Part shown: piece after piece, positions 15,061 to 21,941 of the stretch | Numbering within the stretch: the stretch's first letter is position 1 | Layout of the letters: each line of letters begins with the position of its first letter | IMG/VR virus record: IMGVR_UViG_3300031695_000005 | Coordinates: 1 to 63,031 of that record | Reading direction: 5' to 3' (one strand) | Length of the DNA: 63,031 nt | Origin: a virus | Notes under the pieces: model-generated | The model's database searches: none | The model's input: only the letters and a program-made list of their open reading frames with translations | What the model was told of the DNA's origin: nothing | Position numbers and translations under genes: made by a program

Positions 15061-15280
15061 CCGCTCCTACTTCTGCTATTTCAAAATTTCTTTTTAATGT
15101 TTCTAAACAATCATCAGCCTCTGCTAACGATCTAGTTAACTTTTCCATTTCTTCTATATGTTGAGGATGTTCTCCTATACCTACAGGATTAGTCATATAG
15201 ATTGTTAATGTTGCTAATGCAAGTTGTCTTTGTGCTTCAAATTGTGCCTTAAGCGCGTCGTAAATTATATTTTTATTCAT
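15053..15280 (-). CDS. Small alpha-helical protein of unknown function
   Basis: A 75-residue protein with an ALKAQFEAQRQLALATLTIYMTNP helix and a Glu-rich second helix. It looks like a helical hairpin and has no known motif. It overlaps the guanylate kinase gene by 8 bp, and begins 1 bp after the KTSC gene stop. Position in the operon is the main evidence that it is real. Confidence 0.55.
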   Translation of the reverse strand: MNKNIIYDALKAQFEAQRQLALATLTIYMTNPVGIGEHPQHIEEMEKLTRSLAEADDCLETLKRNFEIAEVGADE

Positions 15281-15281
15281 A

Positions 15282-15509
15282 TTAATCTGTTAGTAGTTGT
15301 GTATGTTCAAAATTATTTTTAATTTGTTCGTTAAAGAATTTACCAATAGAATCTGCTTTACATAAGTTATCATATAATTCAGGTTCTACATTAGCATATT
15401 CATATAAAGCTCCACCTGTAAATTCAACCTTAAGCGATTTAGTAGCAAAGTTATAAACGTATTTGTTGATCATTGATGAATCAACAGTTGATGATTGTTC
15501 TTGTATCAT
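15282..15509 (-). CDS. KTSC domain protein
   Basis: The 75-residue product covers one KTSC domain: SSMINKYVYNFATKSLKVEFTGGALYEYANVEPELYDNLCKADSIGKFFNEQIKNNF. The Ser-Ser, beta-hairpin, Y-x-Y and the A-x-S-I-G-x-F-F motif are all there. Function of KTSC proteins is not established; they occur fused to tRNA synthetases or in phages. Its ATG overlaps the stop codon of the preceding micro-gene in an ATGA arrangement. Confidence 0.8.
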   Translation of the reverse strand: MIQEQSSTVDSSMINKYVYNFATKSLKVEFTGGALYEYANVEPELYDNLCKADSIGKFFNEQIKNNFEHTQLLTD

Positions 15510-15658
15510 TTTTTATTTAATTTAATTTTATAAAGTTTTTTTACTTGTTCTATTGTAAGGTTCTTAGTCTTTGCTAACCATTTCCATGCAGCTTCTTCAG
15601 ACTCAGCCTCCAATGATAGTCTCTTATCTTTATTAATAGAAAAGTTGTAAGTGTTCAT
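15506..15658 (-). CDS. Micro-gene, 50 residues, unknown function
   Basis: A 50-residue ORF starts at ATG 15658 and ends in TGA 15506-15508, overlapping the KTSC start as ATGA, a strong sign of coupled translation. It reads MNTYNFSINKDKRLSL then EAESEEAAWKWLAKTKN, a short charged protein with two Trp residues. A TATATAAAAATAAA-type box is at 15669-15681, 11 bp upstream. No family recognised. Confidence 0.65.
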   Translation of the reverse strand: MNTYNFSINKDKRLSLEAESEEAAWKWLAKTKNLTIEQVKKLYKIKLNKK

Positions 15659-15668
15659 AAGTATTGGA

Positions 15669-15681
15669 TTTATTTTTATAT
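15669..15681 (-). promoter_or_regulatory. ATATAAAAATAAA box
   Basis: Matches the box before kinase, topoisomerase, clamp loader and helicase genes. It is 11 bp upstream of the 50-residue gene. Confidence 0.35.
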
Positions 15682-15699
15682 GTCTTTTTTTAAAAAAGT

Positions 15700-17046
15700 T
15701 TACTTAATTGATGCTTTTAATTTCTTAAGATCAGTTAAGTACATTTCTTTAGGATCAGTACCCTTTAAAGTTTTTAATTCAATAATACAATTTGCCTTTT
15801 CTAATAACAGCTTTTCATATCTCTCTTTTGTTAATGAATGAATTGCCATTGATAAAAGATAATCATAAGATCCGTTAACAGTATCATACTTATTTGTTTT
15901 AAGATAAGTAACGATGGTTTCTTTAGGTACATTATTTACTTTTAATTTACCTTTTATTATATCATTAATAAATCTAGCTTTATTTGTAACTAAGGCTAAT
16001 TGCTTTTCTGTCTTATCTATTAGGTAATCTTTTCTGGTTTGGTACCAAGCTAATCTTACAATTACAAAATGCTGTACAATATCTTCAGCTTTATTAAATA
16101 TCTTAAGTTCGCCATTTTCATCTATCGTTGTTAAATTTTCAGTTTCTTGTGTATTTAACCTAAGTGCATTATTTAACTTACCTTTTGAAACTAAGTCATT
16201 TAATATTGACCTTTTAAATTTTAATATGTACTCAATTGTTTCAGAAGAATTATCATCATAGCTTGTAATTACACCTTTTTCCATTAAAAGATTTAAAATC
16301 TCTTCATATCTTTCATAAGTATAATTTGGAGGTATTGCAGTTATCTTTACTGTTGTTGTATTAATAATTTTATACTCTCCTTTTATTTTCCAGGTTTTAG
16401 GATTTTCCAAATCTCTAGTAAAAGTACCTTTAAATTCCTGTATCCAAGGTGCTAATACTTTCATTCTTTTATTATTAAGAGTAGCAATACATGCATCTAC
16501 TACATCTTTAGGATTTCTATTTAAAATATTAGTAGCAAAACCAACAGCAATACCAGATGTTCCATTTAATATAACAGTTGGTACAATTGGTAAAAAGAAT
16601 GCAGGTTCTATTTTTTCACCTTCTTCTATTTTATTTTCTAATAAATCAAAATCCTGATACAATAATCTAAAATTAGGATGTAATTTTGCACTTATGTAAC
16701 GAGGTGCACCTGCAGCTGGACTTCTTAAAGAACCAAATTGACCTACACCTTCTAATAATGGTAATGAGTTTTTAAACTTTTGTGCCATTCCAACCATTGA
16801 AGATTCTAATGAAGTATTACCATGATGATAAAATGCCTCAGCTGCTACCCTACCTGCAAGTTGAAAAAGCTTCATTGGTTTTTCATTACCTGTTTTCCAT
16901 ATCTTATTTGCAATATAAACAACCTTTCTCTGTGTAGGCTTAAGACCGTCTATACAACTCGGTATAGCTCTGTTCTCTACAACGTATCTTGCATACTCTA
17001 AATATTCTTTATCAAAAAAGGATGTTACTGTTCTATTGCTCTTCAT
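15700..17046 (-). CDS. gp52: DNA topoisomerase II, subunit with the active-site tyrosine (gp52-like)
   Basis: The 448-residue protein is GyrA/ParC-like. The DNA-breaking domain is clear: VENRAIPSCIDGLKPTQRKVVYIANKI (20-46), HHGNTSLESSMVGMAQ, GVGQFGSLRSPAAGAPRYISAKL, with the catalytic Tyr in APRYI, then LPIVPTVILNGTSGIAVGFATNI. There is no C-terminal pinwheel of DNA gyrase, in line with T4 gp52. Its start lies 1 bp downstream of the stop codon of the large subunit gene. It would relax supercoils during phage replication. Confidence 0.93.
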   Translation of the reverse strand: MKSNRTVTSFFDKEYLEYARYVVENRAIPSCIDGLKPTQRKVVYIANKIWKTGNEKPMKLFQLAGRVAAEAFYHHGNTSLESSMVGMAQKFKNSLPLLEGVGQFGSLRSPAAGAPRYISAKLHPNFRLLYQDFDLLENKIEEGEKIEPAFFLPIVPTVILNGTSGIAVGFATNILNRNPKDVVDACIATLNNKRMKVLAPWIQEFKGTFTRDLENPKTWKIKGEYKIINTTTVKITAIPPNYTYERYEEILNLLMEKGVITSYDDNSSETIEYILKFKRSILNDLVSKGKLNNALRLNTQETENLTTIDENGELKIFNKAEDIVQHFVIVRLAWYQTRKDYLIDKTEKQLALVTNKARFINDIIKGKLKVNNVPKETIVTYLKTNKYDTVNGSYDYLLSMAIHSLTKERYEKLLLEKANCIIELKTLKGTDPKEMYLTDLKKLKASIK

Positions 17047-18921
17047 CTAAAATAATGATTTATTGTTTTTAATTATTATCTCTTCACCTAATATCTTGCC
17101 TTTACGAGGAGTAGAATCTTTCGAGAACCATATATCTAAAGTATTGTTAAATCCGTTATCCTTTGTAAGTGTGAATGTTCTCGGGCTTCTAATGATCTCC
17201 TTATACTCTGCATCTTCCAATGCGGCCAAACCTTTTTTGTATTCTATTGACCAGCTATTAAGATTTCTTTGTTTGGATTCCCATACCTTATAATCATCAT
17301 CAGAATAAAAGTTTAATGATTCTTTACCTTTCTTTGCAACCATAAGAGGTGTTTCTACTTTAAGGATCCTACCTTCACTAAATAATTCTGGCCAATACTT
17401 ACCTAAGAAATTAATTAATAATGCTGCAATAGAGTTACCGTCTACATCAGCATCGGTATACAAAAGTATTTTACCATACCTTAAATCTTTAGGTTCATGA
17501 CCGATCTTTAAACCCATAGCAGCCATCATTGATTGTACCTCTTTATTCTGTACAACCTTAGATGCAGGCAATTCTCTAACATTAATAAATTTACCTCTTA
17601 GTGGGAATGCTCCTTGATATTGTGGTTCTCTGTATCTTCTAAATGCAGATGATGCAGAATCACCTTCAAATATTGCAAGTGTACATTTTTCTCTATCACC
17701 TCGTTTCTTTGCATCTATTAATTTAAGAACTTTAGTTTTATCTAAACCTTTATTTAATTTTCTAAGCTTTGCTCTTTCATCAGCTTCCTGTTTTCGATTA
17801 ATCCAATCTAAAACAGATTCTATAATTTCAGAATTTAAAACTTGTCTTAAAACCTTTTCACTTAATACATGACTTGTACCAAAATCTTTTGGTGGAGTTA
17901 TTAATTTTTCTTTAGTTTGAGAAGAGAAAGATGGATTAATAACAGTACAATTAATAAACAGATATAAATGCTGTCTTAATTCAGAAGGTTTTACATCTAC
18001 GCGATATTTTCTTTTTATTTTATCTCTAAGATAAGATGTAATTTGCCAGTCTATATTATTAACATGAGTACCACCATCTTTAGTTTCAACAGAATTAACA
18101 AATGATATTGCCTTAAAGCCAGTTTTTGAATGACCTATTCCAATTTTCCAATGTTCTGATTGATCATAAAATACTGGAGTTACATAACGACTTGCATAAT
18201 CTTTAAAAGTTTTAAAGGCAATCGGTTTATCATTTAAAAATATTTTAAGAGTTGGATTACATGCAGCAATATCAATAAGTCTTTTAGTTATCATTAAATA
18301 ATGATTCTTATTAATACCTTTTAAACCAAATCTTTCAAAATCAGTAAGATATGTTATTTTAGTATATGCAGTTTTCTTATTGGTGATTTTTGCCTTAGTC
18401 CTTTCAGACATATTATTTTTAAAGGTTTGTGCAAAATGTTTTTGCCCATCACAAGTTTCAATTATAAATTCTTTACTGAATATATTTGTTAATGTACTAC
18501 CTACACCGTTTGTTCCAACAACAACTCTATCTTCAGTATCATCAAAATTACTACCTGCCTTTAAATTAGAAAATATCATTTCTGGTACCCACTCATCATA
18601 CTCTTTATGAATCTTTACAGGTATACCTCCATTATCCCATATAGAAATTAAACCAGTAGACATATCTATATCTACTTTAACTTTGTTAAGCTTAGTATTT
18701 CTTTTATGTTCATCAACAGAGTTAGAAACTATTTCATCAAACAGTTTAAGGAATCCAGGATTATAAGTTACTTCAGTAAGTTGAAATTGATCTTTACCTT
18801 TCATAGGTAAAAATACTTCTTCGGTATGTGGCTTAATAGAACCTACATACATACCTGGTCTTAACAATACATGTTCTGTATCTGTTAACTTTTGGTATTT
18901 CTTTTCAATACTTACTGCCAT
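17047..18921 (-). CDS. gp39: DNA topoisomerase II ATPase/TOPRIM subunit (gp39-like, unsplit)
   Basis: The 624-residue protein has a GHKL ATPase with RPGMYVGS near the start, DNGGIP, GTNGVGSTLTNIFS, and the TOPRIM half with FEGDSASSAF and TDADVDGNSIAALL, which gives the metal ligands EGDSA and DxD. T4 itself has this subunit broken between genes 39 and 60; here it is one continuous ORF, so the older, unsplit state is kept. It is immediately followed by gp52. A TATATAAAAATAAA box sits 4 bp before the ATG. Confidence 0.94.
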   Translation of the reverse strand: MAVSIEKKYQKLTDTEHVLLRPGMYVGSIKPHTEEVFLPMKGKDQFQLTEVTYNPGFLKLFDEIVSNSVDEHKRNTKLNKVKVDIDMSTGLISIWDNGGIPVKIHKEYDEWVPEMIFSNLKAGSNFDDTEDRVVVGTNGVGSTLTNIFSKEFIIETCDGQKHFAQTFKNNMSERTKAKITNKKTAYTKITYLTDFERFGLKGINKNHYLMITKRLIDIAACNPTLKIFLNDKPIAFKTFKDYASRYVTPVFYDQSEHWKIGIGHSKTGFKAISFVNSVETKDGGTHVNNIDWQITSYLRDKIKRKYRVDVKPSELRQHLYLFINCTVINPSFSSQTKEKLITPPKDFGTSHVLSEKVLRQVLNSEIIESVLDWINRKQEADERAKLRKLNKGLDKTKVLKLIDAKKRGDREKCTLAIFEGDSASSAFRRYREPQYQGAFPLRGKFINVRELPASKVVQNKEVQSMMAAMGLKIGHEPKDLRYGKILLYTDADVDGNSIAALLINFLGKYWPELFSEGRILKVETPLMVAKKGKESLNFYSDDDYKVWESKQRNLNSWSIEYKKGLAALEDAEYKEIIRSPRTFTLTKDNGFNNTLDIWFSKDSTPRKGKILGEEIIIKNNKSLF

Positions 18922-18924
18922 ATT

Positions 18925-18938
18925 TTTATTTTTATATA
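18925..18938 (-). promoter_or_regulatory. TATATAAAAATAAA box before gp39
   Basis: Same 14-mer as at 14566-14579 and 60057-60070; 4 bp from the start codon. Confidence 0.4.
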
Positions 18939-18956
18939 GTCAATTTTACTATTTGT

Positions 18957-19142
18957 TTACCTGACGGATCTTTTAAGATTAACATTAAGAGAATGCAAAT
19001 AAACATCTAGCCTATTTTTATTTCTTGTTAAACTCCACTTGGTTTTAAAAATAGATATAAGATTTTTTAGTGAAGGGTAATGAATAAGCTTATTATCTTT
19101 ATTCCTTACTGCCTTTATTACATAATCGTAATCTTCTTTCAT
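18957..19142 (-). CDS. Small basic protein of unknown function
   Basis: I use the ATG at 19142, which follows the TGA of the previous micro-gene at 19144-19146 by one base (TGATATG), and not the ATG at 19172 that lies inside that gene. This gives 61 residues: MKEDYDYVIKAVRNKDNK... with a basic C-terminus (LNVNLKRSVR). The product may bind nucleic acid. No family recognised. Confidence 0.5.
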   Translation of the reverse strand: MKEDYDYVIKAVRNKDNKLIHYPSLKNLISIFKTKWSLTRNKNRLDVYLHSLNVNLKRSVR

Positions 19143-19143
19143 A

Positions 19144-19296
19144 TCAGATTGCACGGTGTCTTCTTTTAGCATCCCACTGTACCTTTTTTGTTTTACCTAA
19201 CATAGCTAACTTATCAACCTTTTGATTAAAGTTATTTCTAGCGTCGTTTACCTGACTGTTTTGGCCATTGCTAGGGTTTTGATCATTCGTACTCAT
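19144..19296 (-). CDS. Micro-gene, 50 residues, unknown function
   Basis: ATG at 19296, TGA at 19144. The protein has an Asn/Gln-rich start and a basic end (KKVQWDAKRRHRAI). It sits 10 bp after the stop of the membrane micro-gene and next to the 18957-19142 gene. Supported by position and close packing only. Confidence 0.5.
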   Translation of the reverse strand: MSTNDQNPSNGQNSQVNDARNNFNQKVDKLAMLGKTKKVQWDAKRRHRAI

Positions 19297-19306
19297 AATT
19301 ACTTAT

Positions 19307-19462
19307 TTATTTTAATTCGTCTTGTTCAGGTTGGTTATGCCTGGAATAATAACCATAATTTTCTTCTTTACTTTTTTTAGCGCTGTAACCTATGTTCCAC
19401 ACTAAACCTACAATGTAGCTAGTAAATATTACTGCTCCTACTATAAACATTACAATATTCAT
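19307..19462 (-). CDS. Micro-gene, 51-residue single-span membrane protein
   Basis: ATG at 19462 (overlapping the TGA of the upstream gene as ATGA) and TAA at 19307. One hydrophobic helix covers residues 3-24 (IVMFIVGAVIFTSYIVGLVW); the rest is charged and Tyr-rich. It resembles the many tiny phage membrane proteins that affect lysis timing or host metabolism. Confidence 0.6.
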   Translation of the reverse strand: MNIVMFIVGAVIFTSYIVGLVWNIGYSAKKSKEENYGYYSRHNQPEQDELK

Positions 19463-19629
19463 GATGCGCGTCTTTGTCTAATTGCAATTGCAAATAATAA
19501 TATTGTTCCTGACCAATGAGCAGAATATTGCGCTTCGGCAGTATAACCAAATAATCCTAATCCTATTGAATATAGCATTGCTATAAATCCTATAATAATT
19601 GGATACCATGTACTTAAAAACTTCTTCAT
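19459..19629 (-). CDS. Micro-gene, 56-residue membrane protein
   Basis: ATG at 19629 and TGA at 19459-19461. Two hydrophobic stretches (residues about 9-28 and 43-50), with a RQRRAS positive end, which sets a probable hairpin topology. It follows the tRNA-Ala gene and overlaps the next gene by 4 bp. Missed by a 60-residue length limit but well supported by the ATGA coupling. Confidence 0.6.
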   Translation of the reverse strand: MKKFLSTWYPIIIGFIAMLYSIGLGLFGYTAEAQYSAHWSGTILLFAIAIRQRRAS

Positions 19630-19658
19630 AATCTATATATATTTAATTTTAATTGTTG

Positions 19659-19732
19659 TGGAGAATAACGGAGTCGAACCGTTGACCTCCTGCGTGCAAG
19701 GCAGGCGCTCTAGCCAGCTGAGCTAATCCCCC
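19659..19732 (-). tRNA. tRNA-Ala (UGC)
   Basis: The minus strand starts GGGGGAT, has the D-arm TAGCTCAGCTGGCTAGAGC, anticodon loop C-TTGCA-C with TGC, and T-arm ACGGTTCGACTCCGT. The acceptor pairs GGGGGAT with ATTCTCC (two G-T wobbles), discriminator A. The 3' CCA is not encoded. Reads GCA and related Ala codons. Confidence 0.93.
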
Positions 19733-19747
19733 TTTTTAATAATATTG

Positions 19748-19820
19748 AGCGAAAGACGGGATTCGAACCCGCGACCCTCAGCTTGGTAAACTGATGCTCT
19801 ACCGACTGAGCTACTTTCGC
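19748..19820 (-). tRNA. tRNA-Gly with anticodon ACC
   Basis: Acceptor GCGAAAG pairs with CTTTCGC and the discriminator is U73, as in bacterial tRNA-Gly. D-arm TAGCTCAGTCGGTAGAGC and T-arm GCGGGTTCGAATCCCGT are normal. The anticodon stem TCAGT/GCTGA closes the loop TTACCAA, so bases 34-36 are ACC. That would read GGU with an unmodified or inosine A34, which is unusual for bacterial Gly tRNAs (normally GCC, TCC or CCC). Confidence 0.88.
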
Positions 19821-19824
19821 ATTG

Positions 19825-20168
19825 TGGAGGTGGTGGGATTCGAACCCACGTCCAATAAGTATCCTTAAAAACATTTCTTACAGCTTAGGATAAGTTTCTT
19901 TAAACTTCCAAAATCAGATTTTGATGTTCCATGGCCACAAAATCATAAAGGCTCTATTGGTTGTAATGTTTAACGGGTACATTACTAAACCACATCTTGC
20001 TTCCTTTTACATCTCGATTATTTACAAGCATACTAATAATATGATGAGCACTGCTTACCTACTTAGGCAGCCATTGCTAACTCAGCGTTGTCGGCTAAGA
20101 TTGATGTAGGTCATCACCCAGTACTGTAGTTTTTATCTCAATCTAATTGTCAAAAACCGGTCACCCCC
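19825..20168 (-). ncRNA. ssrA: tmRNA (ssrA)
   Basis: The 344-nt RNA has a complete tRNA-like end. It starts GGGGGTGACCGGTTTTTGACA (the typical tmRNA beginning), and ends with T-arm GTGGGTTCGAATCCCAC and CACCTCCA. GGGGGTG pairs with CACCTCC. The tag reading frame is GCC GAC AAC GCT GAG TTA GCA ATG GCT GCC TAA at 20095-20063, giving ADNAELAMAA, with a hairpin (CTGCCTAAGTAGGTAAGCAG) just after it. tmRNA rescues stalled ribosomes and tags the nascent chain for ClpXP-type proteolysis; the C-terminal Ala-Ala fits. It is 28 bp from the preceding ORF and 4 bp before the tRNA-Gly, so it is processed from a longer transcript. Confidence 0.93.
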
Positions 20169-20196
20169 AATAAATCAAAGAACGTAATTATAATCT

Positions 20197-20526
20197 TTAT
20201 ATATTATACTCAATTTTTGGATGTAAATGAAATCCTCTTTTTAATTCCTCATAACCTTTCTTTGAACCAAATCTATTACCTGATGCTATATGCCATCTAA
20301 TCTTTTCAGTTTTATCATATTCACGATATTCTTTAAAGTCGTAGATAGTAAATGGAGTTCCATCCTCTGTCATCATCTCCCATTCATTTTGAGTCTTTTC
20401 ATCAACATCTGGATCTGTGTACATTACTGGGCCACATACTTTTTCTATATCTTCCATTGCTGCTTTAAAATCATGGTTATGAAAAGTAAGGTTCTCAGCC
20501 AAACTCGAATTTTCTAATCTATTCAT
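20197..20526 (-). CDS. Conserved-looking hypothetical protein
   Basis: The 109-residue protein contains ENEWEMMTEDGTPFTIYDFKEYREYD and IRWHIASGNRFGSKKGYEELKRGF. I recall similar short proteins in T4-like marine phages but cannot name a function. The strongly conserved-looking aromatic segment (TIYDFKEY, IRWHI) suggests a small binding domain. It shares the leader sequence TATTATTATA near 20549-20564 with the RNase H gene (37956-37971). Confidence 0.6.
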   Translation of the reverse strand: MNRLENSSLAENLTFHNHDFKAAMEDIEKVCGPVMYTDPDVDEKTQNEWEMMTEDGTPFTIYDFKEYREYDKTEKIRWHIASGNRFGSKKGYEELKRGFHLHPKIEYNI

Positions 20527-20548
20527 CTTATCTTTATGTTTAGTATAT

Positions 20549-20564
20549 TATAATAATAACAAAT
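20549..20564 (-). promoter_or_regulatory. ATTTGTTATTATTATA leader element
   Basis: The same 16 bp are found at 37956-37971 upstream of the FEN-like nuclease. Minus-strand reading ATTTGTTATTATTATA. It lies 23 bp from the start. Possibly a further promoter class. Confidence 0.4.
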
Positions 20565-20583
20565 CTTTTCTATTTCTGAAAGA

Positions 20584-21387
20584 TTAATATGGCATTTCTA
20601 TATTTTTATTTTCTTCAGCTTTAAACTTAGCAATTAATTTAGTTAATATAATCTTAAGCTCTTTAGAAAATTCGCCTTTTTCAATTATCCATGTAAGATA
20701 GTTAAAATCATTTTCAAATATTTCTCTAAAAGGTTTTCCTTTATGTTTACCAAAATTAAATACAATAGTTCTTTTACCGTCTACATCAGCAAATTTTAAT
20801 TTACCACCTAAATCAACCTGATCAGCTCTACGAGTATTTACTTCCTTATCTATTTCTTCTGCAGTATCAGCCATTTGGTATACTTCTCTTTGTTTTTGAA
20901 ATATTTCCATTGTAGCTCTAACATCAGCCTCAGCTCTATGCGCACCTTCTAAATCTTTACCAGTATACTTTTTGTAAGTACTAGTTAAATCTCTCTTTTC
21001 ATAATTGCTATAAATAAGGAAAGGATCCATTACTGCTCGACCTCTATGATTAAATGCTATACCACATCTCATAAATTCCTCACATAAGAATGGTACATCA
21101 AAGAATAAGGCATTATACCCTCCTAAGTCGCAATCACCAATAAAATCGTTTATTTCAGATGCTATCATTTCAAAGGTAGGTTTATCCTTTAACATCTCTA
21201 AAGATATGCCATGCTTTTCTTCAGCTTCGGCTCTCATCTCTACATTACCTGGGTTTACTAATTGATTATAAGTCTCAATCTCATTACCGTCAAAATCGGT
21301 TTTAATCATGCATATCTCTATGATACGATCTGATGATGTACTTATTCCTGTGGTTTCTAAATCAAACCAAACTATATTTTTCTTCAT
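20584..21387 (-). CDS. DnaQ-like 3'-5' exonuclease with ExoX-type C-terminal domain
   Basis: The 267-residue protein is a DEDDh exonuclease: FDLETTG (8-14) with Asp9/Glu11, GYNALFFDVPFL, and GAHRAEADVRATM with the His-x4-Asp. After about residue 200 follows a second domain with FNFGKHKGKPFREIFENDFNYLTWI, the small FGKxKG domain also seen in exonuclease X-like proteins. It could proofread or trim replication intermediates, compensating for a split polymerase. It precedes the tmRNA region on the transcript. Confidence 0.87.
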   Translation of the reverse strand: MKKNIVWFDLETTGISTSSDRIIEICMIKTDFDGNEIETYNQLVNPGNVEMRAEAEEKHGISLEMLKDKPTFEMIASEINDFIGDCDLGGYNALFFDVPFLCEEFMRCGIAFNHRGRAVMDPFLIYSNYEKRDLTSTYKKYTGKDLEGAHRAEADVRATMEIFQKQREVYQMADTAEEIDKEVNTRRADQVDLGGKLKFADVDGKRTIVFNFGKHKGKPFREIFENDFNYLTWIIEKGEFSKELKIILTKLIAKFKAEENKNIEMPY

Positions 21388-21456
21388 ACTATACTTTTTT
21401 ACCTTAACTGTTATATAATTTATATAGCTAAAGTTAAAGTTAGTTTTAAGAAATTG

Positions 21457-21924
21457 TTAAGTAAGTGAAATAATTATATTATTAACAGTATCGCCTTCTG
21501 CAATCTGCTCAATTAATTCCATTCCATCAATGACATGACCAAATGTTGTATGACCTGGGTCTAAATGTTGAGTTCCTCTTCGGCTTAAACAAATAAAGAA
21601 TGCACCCATTGCAGTATGCGGTGATCCAGTATTAGCAGCACTTAAAACGCCATAAGCATGAAAGTTATTATTCTTTTTTCTTCTAGGCATTTCTAATTCA
21701 TCATATAAATATGGATAATCACCATTGGGGAGATCGCCTTCTTTATTCTTTGGGCCTAGCTGTACCATAAAGCCTGGTATAACTCTATCAAAACTTTGGC
21801 CATTATATTTACCATCCTCTGCTTTAGCAATAAAATTTCCAGTGTTTATTGGAGTTTCATCATAAAGACGGAATGTAATATCTCCTTTATCCATTTTAAA
21901 GGTAGCGGTGTATTTAGTATTCAT
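21457..21924 (-). CDS. Cyclophilin-type peptidyl-prolyl isomerase
   Basis: The 155-residue protein shows the cyclophilin core: ITFRLYDETPINTGNF, GKYNGQSFDRVIPGFMVQLG (catalytic Arg in FDRVIPGFM), YGVLSAANTGSPHTAMGAFFICL and FGHVIDGMELIEQI. All usual active-site positions (Arg, Phe, Met, Gln, Ala, Phe, Leu, His) are present except that the Trp/His positions could vary. A phage-borne cyclophilin is uncommon; it may help virion protein folding. The gene starts 17 bp after the tape measure gene. Confidence 0.9.
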   Translation of the reverse strand: MNTKYTATFKMDKGDITFRLYDETPINTGNFIAKAEDGKYNGQSFDRVIPGFMVQLGPKNKEGDLPNGDYPYLYDELEMPRRKKNNNFHAYGVLSAANTGSPHTAMGAFFICLSRRGTQHLDPGHTTFGHVIDGMELIEQIAEGDTVNNIIISLT

Positions 21925-21941
21925 GTTTATTTATTTAGTGA

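Noticed and set aside
19921-20109. Plus-strand ORF of 62 residues
   Set aside because: It lies antisense inside the tmRNA and shows no protein-like motif; the RNA structure explains the sequence.
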